Assembly: GCF_900116895.1 (NCBI RefSeq)
Contig: NZ_FPCF01000003.1
Span: forward strand, 62,001 to 126,000
Direction: 5' to 3'
Length of the DNA stretch: 64,000 nucleotides
Source of the DNA: Pseudidiomarina donghaiensis
GTDB taxonomy: Bacteria; Pseudomonadota; Gammaproteobacteria; Enterobacterales; Alteromonadaceae
The first letter of the stretch is position 1, and every line of letters starts with the position of its first letter. The notes under the pieces are model-generated. The model was not told the origin of the DNA. It was given only the letters and a program-made list of their open reading frames with translations, and made no database searches. Positions 1 through 10,383 of this stretch are shown here, piece by piece. The position numbers and the translations under genes are program-made.

Positions 1-706
1 CAACGTACGCGTTACGCGCGAAGCCGTCGCCATGGCCCATGCTTGCGGCGTGTCTGTGGAAGGCGAAATTGGCGTGCTTGGCTCACTTGAAACCGGTGAA
101 GCTGGTGAAGAAGACGGCGTTGGTGCGGAAGGCAAGTTAACCCATGACCAATTGTTAACCGACCCAGAAGAAGCAGCAGAATTTGTGCGTGCAACCAATG
201 TTGATGCCTTAGCGATTGCATGTGGTACTTCGCACGGTGCATACAAGTTCTCACGCCCACCAACCGGTGACATTTTGGCCATTGACCGCATTAAAGAAAT
301 CCACAAGCGTATTCCAAACACCCATTTGGTGATGCATGGTTCTTCATCAGTACCACAAGAGTGGTTGAAAGTGATCAACGAGTTTGGTGGTGAAATTCCA
401 GAAACCTACGGCGTTCCGGTTGAGCAAATCGCCGAAGGCATCAAGCATGGCGTACGTAAGGTCAACATTGATACCGACTTGCGTTTAGCATCAACCGGTG
501 CCATTCGTCGCCACTTGGCGCAGAACACCAGTAACTTTGACCCACGCAAATATTTGAAAGCATCAACCGATGCTATGTACGAAATTTGTAAAGCACGCTA
601 CGAAGCGTTTGGCTGTGCCGGACAAGCCAGCAAAATTAAGCCGGTGTCGCTTGAAGAAATGTTCAAGCGCTACGAACGGGGCGAATTAGACGCTAAAGTG
701 AATTAA
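1..706 (+). CDS. fba: Fructose-bisphosphate aldolase, class II, Calvin-type (5' partial)
   Basis: The protein reverses aldol condensation of glyceraldehyde-3-phosphate and dihydroxyacetone phosphate in glycolysis and gluconeogenesis, in the cytoplasm. The reading frame is already open at base 2 and runs to a TAA at 704-706, so the N-terminal part lies outside the window. About 234 residues are visible. They include the HGSSSVP segment and the NIDTDLR motif that binds substrate phosphate in class II aldolases. The following stretch, with STGAIRRHL and FDPRKY, is typical of the Calvin-cycle (CbbA-like) subtype rather than E. coli FbaA. The ATG at 32 is internal and is not the real start. Identification is firm. 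The metal ligands nearer the N-terminus cannot be checked here. Confidence 0.95.
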   Translation, partial: NVRVTREAVAMAHACGVSVEGEIGVLGSLETGEAGEEDGVGAEGKLTHDQLLTDPEEAAEFVRATNVDALAIACGTSHGAYKFSRPPTGDILAIDRIKEIHKRIPNTHLVMHGSSSVPQEWLKVINEFGGEIPETYGVPVEQIAEGIKHGVRKVNIDTDLRLASTGAIRRHLAQNTSNFDPRKYLKASTDAMYEICKARYEAFGCAGQASKIKPVSLEEMFKRYERGELDAKVN

Positions 707-799
707 TTCAGGGTTAGTTAATGGCGTCTTATCGGTTATAATTGCACCAATAAGGCGTCTTTTGGCGTTTACAAACGAAAAAGAATTAGGGGGAATCGC

Positions 800-1597
800 G
801 TGCGCTTCAAAAATTCAGTCATTGCCGTAGCGGCAACTCTTACAGTTTGTGCAGTAATGCCTGCCTCTGCAAGTATCTTCATGTATGACGACGCGAGCGA
901 TCTAGACACCACAGAGAAAAAAGAGTGGGATGCTAGCGCGGAAGTGGGGTTATTATTTACTTCGGGTAACACTGAAACTGAAACCTTTAAAGCCAAATTG
1001 AATTTGGCCCGTGACTTTGAGAACTGGCGTCACAAAGGTGTCATTGATTATTATCGCTCTGAGCAAGAAGATCAGGCTACCGGTGATACTATATTGACCG
1101 GTGACCGTACCTTCGTGTCGGGTCAAAGCAACTATAAATTTGAGCCTGACAGCCGTTCGTCAGTCTTTATTTTCGGCTCGTACGAAGAAGACAAATTTAG
1201 CGGTTATGAATATCAAGGTACCTTAGCTGTGAGTTATGGTGCGCGCTACCGTTATAGCGAAAGCTTATATGCCGATTATGAGGTGGGCCCTGGTTACTCA
1301 GTCAATAAGCCGATAGTAAACGGAGTACCGCAAGAACAAGAAAGTAGTGTGATTGTTCGTGTTGCTGGAAACTTGGTTTGGGATATCAGTAAAAACTCAA
1401 AATTCAATGCATTGGCTTCATCTGAAGTTGGTGAAGATAATACGAAAACACGTGCAGAAGTATCCATTTCTGCAAACGTGAATTCGTCTTTAGCGTTAAA
1501 ATTTTCAGTGGCAGGAAATCACAACTCGTATCTTGAAGATTCGAGCAAAGAGAAGCTTGATACTGAAACAGCGGTTACTTTGGTATATTCGTTCTAA
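800..1597 (+). CDS. DUF481 (YdiY-like) predicted outer-membrane protein
   Basis: This 265-residue protein starts with GTG behind a purine-rich site (TAGGGGG at about 787-793). It has a clear Sec signal peptide (basic start, hydrophobic core, cleavage probably after MPASA). The mature part is rich in alternating hydrophobic and polar residues with many Tyr, Ser and Gly, beginning with the GLLFTSGNTE segment typical of DUF481 proteins, and it ends in an aromatic residue (YSF). That pattern fits a small outer-membrane beta-barrel. E. coli YdiY is the best-known relative and its function is not established. It appears to be a single-gene unit, convergent with terC. The family call is good; any transport role would be a guess. 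Confidence 0.8.
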   Translation: MRFKNSVIAVAATLTVCAVMPASASIFMYDDASDLDTTEKKEWDASAEVGLLFTSGNTETETFKAKLNLARDFENWRHKGVIDYYRSEQEDQATGDTILTGDRTFVSGQSNYKFEPDSRSSVFIFGSYEEDKFSGYEYQGTLAVSYGARYRYSESLYADYEVGPGYSVNKPIVNGVPQEQESSVIVRVAGNLVWDISKNSKFNALASSEVGEDNTKTRAEVSISANVNSSLALKFSVAGNHNSYLEDSSKEKLDTETAVTLVYSF

Positions 1598-1638
1598 AAT
1601 TCTCGCAATAAAGCGTGAACGCAACGCGGGCGGCGAGA

Positions 1639-2385
1639 TTATTTCTCGTCGCCTAAGCGTTTCTTCAAATGCACCGGCTGGCGCTGCTTGCGTATCTTCA
1701 AGTTCAATAACTCTACGCCCAAACTAAATGCCATGGCGAAGTACACATAGCCTTTTGGCACGTGGAAGCCTAGGCCTTCCCCCACCAATGTAAAGCCAAT
1801 AAGTATTAAGAAACTGAGCGCTAACATTTTTATGGTTGGGTGTGCATCAACAAAGTCGCCAATAGCTTTTGCTGCGAACAACATCACCAATACTGCCACA
1901 ACAACTGCAATAATCATGACGCTGACATGCTCTACTAAACCCACAGCGGTAATGACAGAGTCTAATGAAAAGACAATATCTATTACGGCAATTTGCGTGA
2001 TAATTGCGCCGAAGGTTGCCGCCTTACCAGAGCTTTTTTGCTCTTCAGAACCTTCCAATGAATGGTGAATTTCGAGGGTACTTTTGGCCAGTAAGAACAT
2101 GCCACCGGCAAGCAGTATCAAATCGCGCCCTGAAAAGTCTAATTCAAAGACTGAAAATAACGGTTTCGTTAAGCCCATAACCCAAACAATAGCGAGTAAC
2201 AGAGCAATACGCATGCCCATGGCAAGCATTAAGCCAAGTTGCCGTGCTTTTTGCCGTTGCGACTCAGGTAGTCGGCCGACCAATATCGAGATAAAAATTA
2301 TATTGTCGATACCTAAGACTATTTCGAGCAAAGTTAAGGTAAGTAGGGCGAGCCAAGCTTCGGGCATCATTATCCATTCAAACAT
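1639..2385 (-). CDS. TerC family integral membrane protein
   Basis: A 248-residue polytopic inner-membrane protein with about seven hydrophobic segments. The first helix carries LEIVLGIDNIIF and a later one carries VIDIVFSLDSVITAV. These are the two acidic, internally repeated TerC signatures with Asp residues inside the membrane. TerC relatives such as Alx, YgjT and YoaE are linked to manganese export or metal-stress tolerance, so metal ion handling is the likely role. The start is supported by AAGGA about nine bases upstream. The C-terminus is basic (KIRKQRQ, LKKR). No yybP-ykoY-like Mn riboswitch is evident upstream. The stop codon lies in an imperfect hairpin at 1630-1653. The substrate is inferred from family knowledge only. 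Confidence 0.88.
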   Translation of the reverse strand: MFEWIMMPEAWLALLTLTLLEIVLGIDNIIFISILVGRLPESQRQKARQLGLMLAMGMRIALLLAIVWVMGLTKPLFSVFELDFSGRDLILLAGGMFLLAKSTLEIHHSLEGSEEQKSSGKAATFGAIITQIAVIDIVFSLDSVITAVGLVEHVSVMIIAVVVAVLVMLFAAKAIGDFVDAHPTIKMLALSFLILIGFTLVGEGLGFHVPKGYVYFAMAFSLGVELLNLKIRKQRQPVHLKKRLGDEK

Positions 2386-2498
2386 GAGTGAACATCCTTA
2401 ATTTTTTCATGACTCTAATACAGTAATTAGGTTATTGTTTAACCACAATACGTAATTTAGGCTTTGCGTGAGAAAAAAATCTTCGTTAGTATTCGCGC

Positions 2499-2512
2499 AC
2501 CTGAATTCAGGT
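2499..2512. promoter_or_regulatory. 14-bp perfect palindrome upstream of the phosphate pair
   Basis: ACCTGAATTCAGGT is a perfect 14-base palindrome, 43 bases before the DUF47 start, in the divergent region between terC and the phosphate uptake pair. It may be a dimeric operator. It does not resemble a Pho box. No regulator can be named. Confidence 0.3.
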
Positions 2513-2554
2513 TAAAATTTACGTTAATTTCCGCAGCAACAAAGGCGAACTTTT

Positions 2555-3235
2555 ATGTCTGCAAATTCGTTTCTTGGTATGTTTGCCAAGTCTCCGATTA
2601 AACCGATGATCGAACATATTGATCAGGTTCATGATTGTGCAATGACGCTAAAACCATTCTTCCAGGCGGTATACAATGAAGACTGGAGTGAAGCAGAAAT
2701 TCACCGCAAAGAAATTGTCAAAAAAGAAAAAGCAGCTGATGATTTAAAACGCGAAATACGATTGAACCTACCTGGTGGCTTGTTTATGCCGGTTGAGCGT
2801 ACTGACTTATTAGAGTTAGTTTCTCAGCAAGACCGCATAGCGAATAAAGCCAAAGACATTTCTGGCTTGATGACCGGCCGCGAAATGCAAATTCCTAAAT
2901 CAATGATTGAAGGCTTTGATGCCTATTTGGCGCGTTGCTTAGATGCAACCGATAAAGCCAAGGAAACCATTGGTGAATTCGACGATTTGCTTGAAGTGGG
3001 CTTTAAAGGCCGTGAGCGCGACATCGTTGACAGAATGATTTCAGAATTAGACGAAATTGAACAAGACACTGATGCTTTACAAGTAAAATTGCGTCGTCAA
3101 TTACGCGCGCTCGAAAATGATATGAGCCCGCTGGATGTGATGTTCTTGTATCAAATTTTAGATTGGGTTGGTGATCTAGCTGACCTAGCCGAGCGCGTGG
3201 GTGCCCGTTTCGAGCTCATGCTTGCACGAGTCTAA
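2555..3235 (+). CDS. DUF47 (TIGR00153, PhoU-like) protein, partner of PiT transporter
   Basis: A 226-residue, mostly helical, soluble protein of the DUF47/TIGR00153 family, which is distantly related to PhoU. Acidic and basic helices such as EKAADDLKREIR and ELDEIEQDTDALQ match the PhoU-like helical-bundle pattern. Such genes nearly always precede a pit permease gene, as here, where the next start is 15 bases downstream. The protein probably associates with or modulates the permease. That role is inferred from conserved gene pairing; the mechanism is not established. Start ATG at 2555 follows AAGG about ten bases upstream. Confidence 0.85.
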   Translation: MSANSFLGMFAKSPIKPMIEHIDQVHDCAMTLKPFFQAVYNEDWSEAEIHRKEIVKKEKAADDLKREIRLNLPGGLFMPVERTDLLELVSQQDRIANKAKDISGLMTGREMQIPKSMIEGFDAYLARCLDATDKAKETIGEFDDLLEVGFKGRERDIVDRMISELDEIEQDTDALQVKLRRQLRALENDMSPLDVMFLYQILDWVGDLADLAERVGARFELMLARV

Positions 3236-3250
3236 GTCGGAGTAGATAGA

Positions 3251-4519
3251 ATGGATATTTTAAGCACATATAGCATGACTTTGATCGTGCTGGCTGCGGT
3301 ATTTGGTTTATTTATGGCCTGGGGTATTGGTGCCAATGACGTCGCCAATGCCATGGGTACGTCGGTTGGCTCAAAAGCTCTAACCATCAAACAAGCCATT
3401 ATTGTGGCGATGATTTTCGAATTTGCCGGCGCCTATTTAGCTGGTGGCGAAGTAACATCAACCATTCGCAAGGGCATTATTGAGTCAGCATACTTTGTCG
3501 ACACACCTGAATTGCTCGTGTTCGGTATGATTGGCTCACTGCTTGCTGCCGGCACGTGGTTGTTGATGGCCTCGTGGGCGGGTTGGCCGGTGTCAACAAC
3601 TCACTCAATCATTGGTGCTATCGTCGGTTTCTCGGCGGTTGGTGTTGGTGTTGAAGCCGTGAATTGGGGCTCGGTGCTGGGTATTATTGGTAGCTGGGTT
3701 ATCACGCCAATGATTGCTGGTCTCATTGCTTATTTTGTGTTCTTAAGTGCGCAAAAACTGATATTTGACAGTGAAAAGCCACTCGATATGGCGAAGCGTT
3801 ATGTGCCGTTTTATATGGCTCTAACTGGCTTCATGATCTCGCTAGTGACCATTAAAAAAGGCCTGAAACATGTCGGTATTGAATTAACCAGCTTTGAAGG
3901 TTATTCGCTAGCAATTGGTATCGGTATTGCAGTTGGTATTTTGGGCAAAATTTTAATCATGCGATTGAAATTTGATCCTGCTGCCGACAAAAATATGCAT
4001 TACACCAACGTGGAAAAAGTTTTTGCAATATTAATGATCGTTACTGCCTGTGCAATGGCATTCGCGCACGGTTCAAACGACGTTGCGAACGCCATAGGGC
4101 CATTAGCAGCGGTGGTAAGTATTGTTGAAAGCGGTGGTGAAATATCATCGAAAGCGAAACTTGCTTGGTGGGTACTACCTGTTGGTGCGTTCGGTATCGT
4201 ACTTGGTTTAGCAATGCTGGGGCGTCGTGTTATTGCAACCATTGGTAAAGGCATTACGCACTTGACCCCAAGCCGCGGTTTCGCAGCTGAGTTGGCTGCA
4301 GCAACGACCGTAGTTATTGCTTCGGGTACTGGTTTACCAATTTCAACCACCCAAACATTAGTTGGCGCAGTGCTAGGTGTTGGTATGGCTCGTGGTATTG
4401 CGGCACTGAACTTAGGCGTGGTGCGTAATATAGTTGTGTCGTGGGTAGTAACCCTGCCAGCGGGTGCAATTATGTCGATTATATTCTTCTTTATTATCAA
4501 AGCGGCGTTCGGTGCTTAG
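3251..4519 (+). CDS. PiT family inorganic phosphate transporter
   Basis: A 422-residue inner-membrane permease with ten or more hydrophobic segments. It carries the duplicated PiT signature: GIGANDVANAMGTSVGSKAL near the N-terminus and AHGSNDVANAIGPLAAVV in the second half. PiT proteins import metal-phosphate complexes driven by proton or sodium gradients. The gene follows the DUF47 gene with a short gap and is closed by a strong terminator, so the two form a bicistronic operon. Length and motifs are normal for the family. Whether it is the low-affinity main phosphate importer of the cell cannot be told from the sequence. Confidence 0.93.
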   Translation: MDILSTYSMTLIVLAAVFGLFMAWGIGANDVANAMGTSVGSKALTIKQAIIVAMIFEFAGAYLAGGEVTSTIRKGIIESAYFVDTPELLVFGMIGSLLAAGTWLLMASWAGWPVSTTHSIIGAIVGFSAVGVGVEAVNWGSVLGIIGSWVITPMIAGLIAYFVFLSAQKLIFDSEKPLDMAKRYVPFYMALTGFMISLVTIKKGLKHVGIELTSFEGYSLAIGIGIAVGILGKILIMRLKFDPAADKNMHYTNVEKVFAILMIVTACAMAFAHGSNDVANAIGPLAAVVSIVESGGEISSKAKLAWWVLPVGAFGIVLGLAMLGRRVIATIGKGITHLTPSRGFAAELAAATTVVIASGTGLPISTTQTLVGAVLGVGMARGIAALNLGVVRNIVVSWVVTLPAGAIMSIIFFFIIKAAFGA

Positions 4520-4541
4520 CCAACAGCTGTAATAAAGTCGC

Positions 4542-4570
4542 AAAAAGAGCACTTCGGTGCTCTTTTTTTT
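4542..4570 (+). terminator. Rho-independent terminator after pit
   Basis: A perfect 11-bp stem (AAAAAGAGCAC pairing with GTGCTCTTTTT) closes on a TTCG tetraloop and runs into eight T residues. It lies 23 bases after the pit stop. The A-rich upstream arm could let it act on the opposite strand too. Confidence 0.93.
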
Positions 4571-4638
4571 GCGCTTAGAAAACTTTTTTGCGGCCTTGTG
4601 CGACTATATAAGCAACAACATTATGGGAATTACTTACT

Positions 4639-5181
4639 GTGTTCGCACCATCAGACCAACGTTTGGTAAAGCAAGCGTTGATAAATAACAAGAAAGCTTG
4701 GTTGCAGCTGATAAGTCGTTATGAGCGGTTAGTCTATAACTATGCGCTGCGTATGGTTGGTAACCGTGAAGACGCCCTGGATTTAATGCAGGATGTGTTT
4801 TTGTCGGTGTTTCGCAACTTAGCAACTTGGCGTGGCGAAAGCTCTTTTAAGAACTGGCTGATGAGCATTGCGCATTATCGTTGCATTGAACATTATCGGC
4901 GGCGCAAGTTTGCCACTGATGACTCTGAAGTAGCTGACCAAGCCAGTGACGACGATTGGCATAACCCAGAGCAAGTATATGCCGGCCAACAACGCGGCAT
5001 GCAGCTATTTAGAGCCATGCAAAAATTGCCGTTGGACCAGCGTTTAGTGGTGGAGCTGAAATTTTTCCAACACATGCACTTGGCAGATATTGCCCAACAA
5101 TTAGAGATTCCCCTGAGTACCGTGAAGTCGCGACTGTACGGGGCGGTGAGTAAGTTACAAGAATGGGTGGAGGTTGTATGA
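4639..5181 (+). CDS. ECF-type RNA polymerase sigma factor
   Basis: A 180-residue sigma-70-family factor with only regions 2 and 4. Region 2 spans roughly residues 20-90, including YNYALRMVGNREDALDLMQD and the FKNWLMSIAHYRCIEHYRR segment for promoter melting. Region 4 spans about residues 125-175, with LADIAQQLEIPLSTVKSRL as the helix-turn-helix. It starts at GTG with a weak GGGAA upstream. The stop overlaps the next start (ATGA), and the next gene has a single membrane segment, so this looks like a sigma factor held by a membrane anti-sigma. It would direct transcription of an envelope- or stress-related regulon. The signal and targets are unknown. Confidence 0.9.
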   Translation: MFAPSDQRLVKQALINNKKAWLQLISRYERLVYNYALRMVGNREDALDLMQDVFLSVFRNLATWRGESSFKNWLMSIAHYRCIEHYRRRKFATDDSEVADQASDDDWHNPEQVYAGQQRGMQLFRAMQKLPLDQRLVVELKFFQHMHLADIAQQLEIPLSTVKSRLYGAVSKLQEWVEVV

Positions 5182-5741
5182 GTAAGCCACAAGACTTTCA
5201 ACAATGGCTAGAGGAAACCACAGCCGAGTTGCGTGAAGAACCTGTTCCGCACTGGCCACGCGAATCAACATTTCGGGCGAACCCTACCCACAGTCAGCCC
5301 TGGTGGCAGAAACCATGGCTTTCGCTGACCTCTTTGGGTGCATCAGCTATTGCTGTGATATTGGTCGTGGGGCAGGTGCAATTTAACAGCAATCAACATG
5401 GCTTCTCGGTTAGCTTTGGCGGTGCCGATGAAGCGAAATTAGAAGCTATGATTGCCGAGCGGTTAAGTCAATATGGTGCGCAACAGCAGGTTGTTCTGGC
5501 CAATTACGCCAACACCTTGCGGAGTGACTTTAGACAAGATTTTCGTACCGAAATGGCGCAAGCCAATCAACAACTCGCTGATTATATGCTGGCAGTAAAT
5601 CGCCAAGAACGTGAAAGCGATCTAGCCGAGCTGATTCGCTATGTGAATGAGCAACGCCAGAGTGATCAGTATTATTTTGCTAATCAACTGCAGCAGTACG
5701 CAGATGGTTGGGTACAACAAGTCAATTACAGTGAGCAATAG
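5178..5741 (+). CDS. Probable membrane anti-sigma factor
   Basis: The chosen start is the ATG at 5178, which overlaps the sigma factor stop as ATGA and has GGTGGAGG just upstream. This gives about 187 residues. A short hydrophilic N-terminal part (about 1-42) is followed by one transmembrane helix (about 48-64, LTSLGASAIAVILVVGQV) and a long Gln/Glu-rich helical periplasmic part. The topology and translational coupling to an ECF sigma gene fit an anti-sigma factor. I do not see a zinc-binding anti-sigma motif (HxxxCxxC). The call therefore rests on context and topology, not on a recognised family. Confidence 0.6.
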   Translation: MSKPQDFQQWLEETTAELREEPVPHWPRESTFRANPTHSQPWWQKPWLSLTSLGASAIAVILVVGQVQFNSNQHGFSVSFGGADEAKLEAMIAERLSQYGAQQQVVLANYANTLRSDFRQDFRTEMAQANQQLADYMLAVNRQERESDLAELIRYVNEQRQSDQYYFANQLQQYADGWVQQVNYSEQ

Positions 5742-5763
5742 AGGCCATTGTTAGGAGCTACTT

Positions 5764-6669
5764 ATGTTACGCAAACAAGCACTTTCATTATCACTTTTGG
5801 CGTTAACTGTTGCCGGCTGTGCAACGGTAGTGGCGCAAGCTCAGCAAAATAGTGCCGCAACGCGCGATGCTTTAAAGCAAGAGCTTGAAGTAATGAATAG
5901 TATTTTTGAAACTAAATTAGCGCAGCAAAACGAAGCGAAGCAGCAGCGTCGTGGGCATTTTCGGTCGCAACGACTGAGCTACAATTACTTGGCTGGTCAA
6001 GGTGTTGTGTACCGGGTTAGTTTTGGCCGTCAGTTTGAAATTGATTTCGACGTTGATTTTGATTTTGATTTCGACGCGCCAATGCCGCCTGATGCACCAA
6101 TGTCGGAAGTGATCATTGAACGACAAGTTATTGAAGGCGACATAGAAGAAATGGAAATGGCCTATCACCAAGTTGCGGAAGCCGGCCTAGAAGTGGGCGA
6201 TTTGGTTCGTGACATGCATGATAAACGTCGAAAAGTTCGCGACCTTGAATTTGCCCTCAATAGTGCCGATGGCGCTGGGCGCAAAACCATCGAAGAGCAA
6301 CTGAGCGCAGCCAAAGAGCAATTAGCGGCGGCGCGAACTAAATTGGAAGAACGCAAACAAGCATTGCGCGCTGCAAGTTCGGAAATACGTGAAAAACAAG
6401 CGCAACGTCGTGCTGAACGGGCGCAGAAACTGCAACAACAAGTCGATACGTTTGAACAAACGTTAGCAAACACGCTGTGTACCTATGGCTCAACGCTCAA
6501 ATCGTTGCCTAATAATGAGCACATCAGTTTTGTACTGCAAGGAGCAGGCAAGCAAGACGCGGGAGGACGAGATAAAATTTATATTTTTAGCAAGTCGAGC
6601 CTAGTTGCTTGTCAAAAAAATAATGCAGCGAGTGATCTGTTGTCACAAGCGGTGACGTATTCATTTTAA
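5764..6669 (+). CDS. Lipoprotein with alternating Phe/Asp strand and long coiled coil
   Basis: A 301-residue protein with a lipoprotein signal (LTVAGC, Cys19). Residues 91-104 alternate strictly between hydrophobic and acidic (FEIDFDVDFDFDFD), which would give a beta strand with one Phe face and one Asp/Glu face. Then comes a Pro-rich turn, and residues of roughly 140-235 form a charged coiled coil (KEQLAAARTKLEERKQALR). The C-terminal part has two Cys residues (TLCTYG and SLVACQ) that could form a disulfide. It is third in the operon with the sigma and anti-sigma genes, starting 22 bases after the latter. It may be a sensor or main target of that system. I do not recognise the family. Confidence 0.7.
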   Translation: MLRKQALSLSLLALTVAGCATVVAQAQQNSAATRDALKQELEVMNSIFETKLAQQNEAKQQRRGHFRSQRLSYNYLAGQGVVYRVSFGRQFEIDFDVDFDFDFDAPMPPDAPMSEVIIERQVIEGDIEEMEMAYHQVAEAGLEVGDLVRDMHDKRRKVRDLEFALNSADGAGRKTIEEQLSAAKEQLAAARTKLEERKQALRAASSEIREKQAQRRAERAQKLQQQVDTFEQTLANTLCTYGSTLKSLPNNEHISFVLQGAGKQDAGGRDKIYIFSKSSLVACQKNNAASDLLSQAVTYSF

Positions 6670-6703
6670 CCGATCTCCCTGATCGGTTGTCATCTCGTTT
6701 TTT

Positions 6704-6731
6704 GCGCGCCTACCTAGGCGCGCTTTTTTTT
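6704..6731 (+). terminator. Terminator of the sigma/anti-sigma/lipoprotein operon
   Basis: A 9-bp stem (GCGCGCCTA pairing with TAGGCGCGC, two-base loop, 6704-6723) is followed by eight T residues. A weaker hairpin, AACCGATC/GATCGGTT, lies just before it at 6668-6688. Confidence 0.9.
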
Positions 6732-6823
6732 GTCTTTCATGATGCAAGCGACACCTTCAGTGCTTTTTTTCGACAGTTAAAAACGGTAAAGTACGCGCCA
6801 ACTGAATAAGCGATGAAACTTCC

Positions 6824-7870
6824 ATGAATGTAAAAGACTTTAGCTTTGACTTACCCGATGAATTAATTGCCCGCTACCCTCAGGCCGAGCGCAGTGCTAG
6901 CCGCTTGCTGTGTCTCAATGGCACCACGGGTGAGCTGGCGCATGAACAATTTAAAGATATTATCGCGCATATTAATTCGGGCGATTTATTGGTGTTCAAT
7001 GATACTCGGGTTATTCCTGCGCGCTTGTTAGGCGAAAAGGTGTCGGGCGGTAAAGTTGAAGTATTAGTCGAACGCATTATTAACGAGCAGCGCGTGTTGG
7101 CGCACCTACGCAGCAATCGGTCACCAAAACCAGGTGCTAAGATGATTCTTGAAGGTGCAGTAGAAGTTGAAATGGTAGGACGCCAGGATGCACTGTTTGA
7201 ATTGCAATTTAATACTGCAGAGCCGGTACTTCAAGTACTTGAGCAGTACGGCCATATGCCGTTGCCGCCGTATATTGACCGGCCTGACGAAGACAGCGAC
7301 CGTGAGCGCTATCAGACGGTATACAACAAGAAACCTGGCGCTGTTGCAGCGCCAACGGCGGGTTTACACTTTGACGACGCTATATTAAGCGAGCTACAAG
7401 CCAAAGGTGTCGAATTTGCTTACGTAACGCTGCACGTGGGCGCGGGTACGTTTCAGCCGGTGCGTGTGGACAATATCGAAGAGCACCACATGCACAGCGA
7501 GTATGCTGAAGTGCCACAAGAAACAGTTGATGCCATCGCTGCTGCGCATGCACGCGGTAATCGCGTTATTGCTGTGGGCACGACCTCGGTTCGCTCGTTG
7601 GAGTCGGCGGCACAAGCGGCTAAACAGCAAGGGCTGTCGTTGCAACCATTCTTTGCTGACACCGATATATTTATTTATCCAGGGTACGAGTTTCAGCTAG
7701 TAGATGCCATGATCACGAATTTTCACTTGCCTGAGTCGACACTGATTATGCTGGTATCAGCCTTTGCGGGTCGTGACCATGTATTGAATGCATATCAACA
7801 AGCCGTGCAAGAGCGCTATCGTTTCTTTAGTTACGGCGATGCAATGTTTGTGACCCGAACTGCGCGCTAA
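6824..7870 (+). CDS. queA: S-adenosylmethionine:tRNA ribosyltransferase-isomerase QueA
   Basis: A 348-residue cytoplasmic enzyme that transfers and isomerises the ribosyl part of SAM onto preQ1 in tRNA, giving epoxyqueuosine. The N-terminus ([13 protein letters not shown]) and the central [12 protein letters not shown] and [13 protein letters not shown] segments are characteristic of QueA. The [15 protein letters not shown] stretch near the C-terminus is also conserved. Length equals that of the family. It precedes tgt, the enzyme that makes its substrate, by 54 bases, which is the usual gammaproteobacterial order. Identification is firm. Confidence 0.97.
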   Translation: MNVKDFSFDLPDELIARYPQAERSASRLLCLNGTTGELAHEQFKDIIAHINSGDLLVFNDTRVIPARLLGEKVSGGKVEVLVERIINEQRVLAHLRSNRSPKPGAKMILEGAVEVEMVGRQDALFELQFNTAEPVLQVLEQYGHMPLPPYIDRPDEDSDRERYQTVYNKKPGAVAAPTAGLHFDDAILSELQAKGVEFAYVTLHVGAGTFQPVRVDNIEEHHMHSEYAEVPQETVDAIAAAHARGNRVIAVGTTSVRSLESAAQAAKQQGLSLQPFFADTDIFIYPGYEFQLVDAMITNFHLPESTLIMLVSAFAGRDHVLNAYQQAVQERYRFFSYGDAMFVTRTAR

Positions 7871-7924
7871 GGTATACTAGGCGCCTCGGACTGTTTTTCC
7901 GTGAATTGATAAATCGGTGAATAA

Positions 7925-9662
<1,738 letters not shown>

Positions 9663-9789
9663 CGTAGGCTCCGGTCAAAGATGCGGCGGTGAGAGGCATA
9701 TAGTGTACAAATTAATCACCGAAACTGCATGATTTTTATTATTATTTTAGACCACGCTAAAGTAAGCGACAATAACTGTCGCAGGGGTG

Positions 9790-9909
9790 TGGCATACTGA
9801 TATTGTTATGTTTTCATAACGCTCTTAGAGGCGTTGCCGCACCCCATGCAAGTCCTGTTTCAGCCTGTCTTGCAGTGGCAACGCCTCTATCCCACCAAAT
9901 TGGCATACT
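9790..9909. repeat. Structured intergenic segment with 12-bp inverted repeat and flanking direct repeats
   Basis: This lies in the 352-base gap between marC and rpsU. A perfect 12-bp inverted repeat (AGAGGCGTTGCC at 9827-9838, GGCAACGCCTCT at 9877-9888) encloses a second stem, TGCAAG/CTTGCA (9847-9852 and 9869-9874). A small hairpin GTTATG-TTTT-CATAAC (9805-9820) precedes it. The whole is flanked by a 9-base direct repeat TGGCATACT (9790-9798 and 9901-9909). It is upstream of the rpsU promoter, so it is not in the rpsU leader. It may be a small RNA, part of a long marC leader, or a remnant of a tiny insertion. Confidence 0.5.
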
Positions 9910-9934
9910 TCCCTTATTAAAATTGATCTTAGGC

Positions 9935-9963
9935 TTTACATCAGGATCTGAAGTCGCTACAAT
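9935..9963 (+). promoter_or_regulatory. Sigma-70 promoter for rpsU
   Basis: TTTACA at 9935-9940 and TACAAT at 9958-9963 are separated by exactly 17 bases. Transcription would start near 9970, giving a leader of about 45 bases before rpsU. No LexA-type CTG-N10-CAG box is obvious next to it. Confidence 0.75.
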
Positions 9964-10002
9964 TCAGCACCAATTTTAACCCAACAACCGAATTTTCATT
10001 GA

Positions 10003-10230
<228 letters not shown>

Positions 10231-10289
10231 GACACTGGTACCGTAGCGGCACAGCCGACAGCGGTGTCACTACAACACAGACCTCGAAG

Positions 10290-10322
10290 AGCCGGATTGA
10301 GTTTTCTCATTCCGGCTTTTTC
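10290..10322 (+). terminator. Terminator/attenuator between rpsU and dnaG
   Basis: AGCCGGATTGAG (10290-10301) pairs with CTCATTCCGGCT (10306-10317) with one mismatch, followed by a T-rich run. Its position matches the known rpsU-dnaG intercistronic terminator of the E. coli operon, which lowers dnaG transcription relative to rpsU. Confidence 0.85.
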
Positions 10323-10383
10323 TTTATAATCAGTTCATATTTATTCAATTTGAACTTATGTGCACCTAAGCACCGGGCAGGCC

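Noticed and set aside
32-706. ATG at 32 as the real start of the aldolase
   Set aside because: The frame is open to the window edge and the upstream codons read as aldolase sequence, so the gene is cut and does not start here.
1630-1653. Hairpin between DUF481 and terC genes as bidirectional terminator
   Set aside because: Imperfect stem and no T-run on either strand; kept only as an example of a stop codon within a hairpin.
2386-2554. Possible yybP-ykoY manganese riboswitch before terC
   Set aside because: The short divergent region has no evident four-way junction or conserved loops of that class.
4000-4500. 166-codon minus-strand frame inside pit
   Set aside because: Shadow of the PiT coding sequence; no start signal and no recognisable domain.
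9805-9900. Integron attC site upstream of rpsU
   Set aside because: The inverted repeats lack the RYYYAAC/GTTRRRY core sites, and no integrase or cassette array is present.
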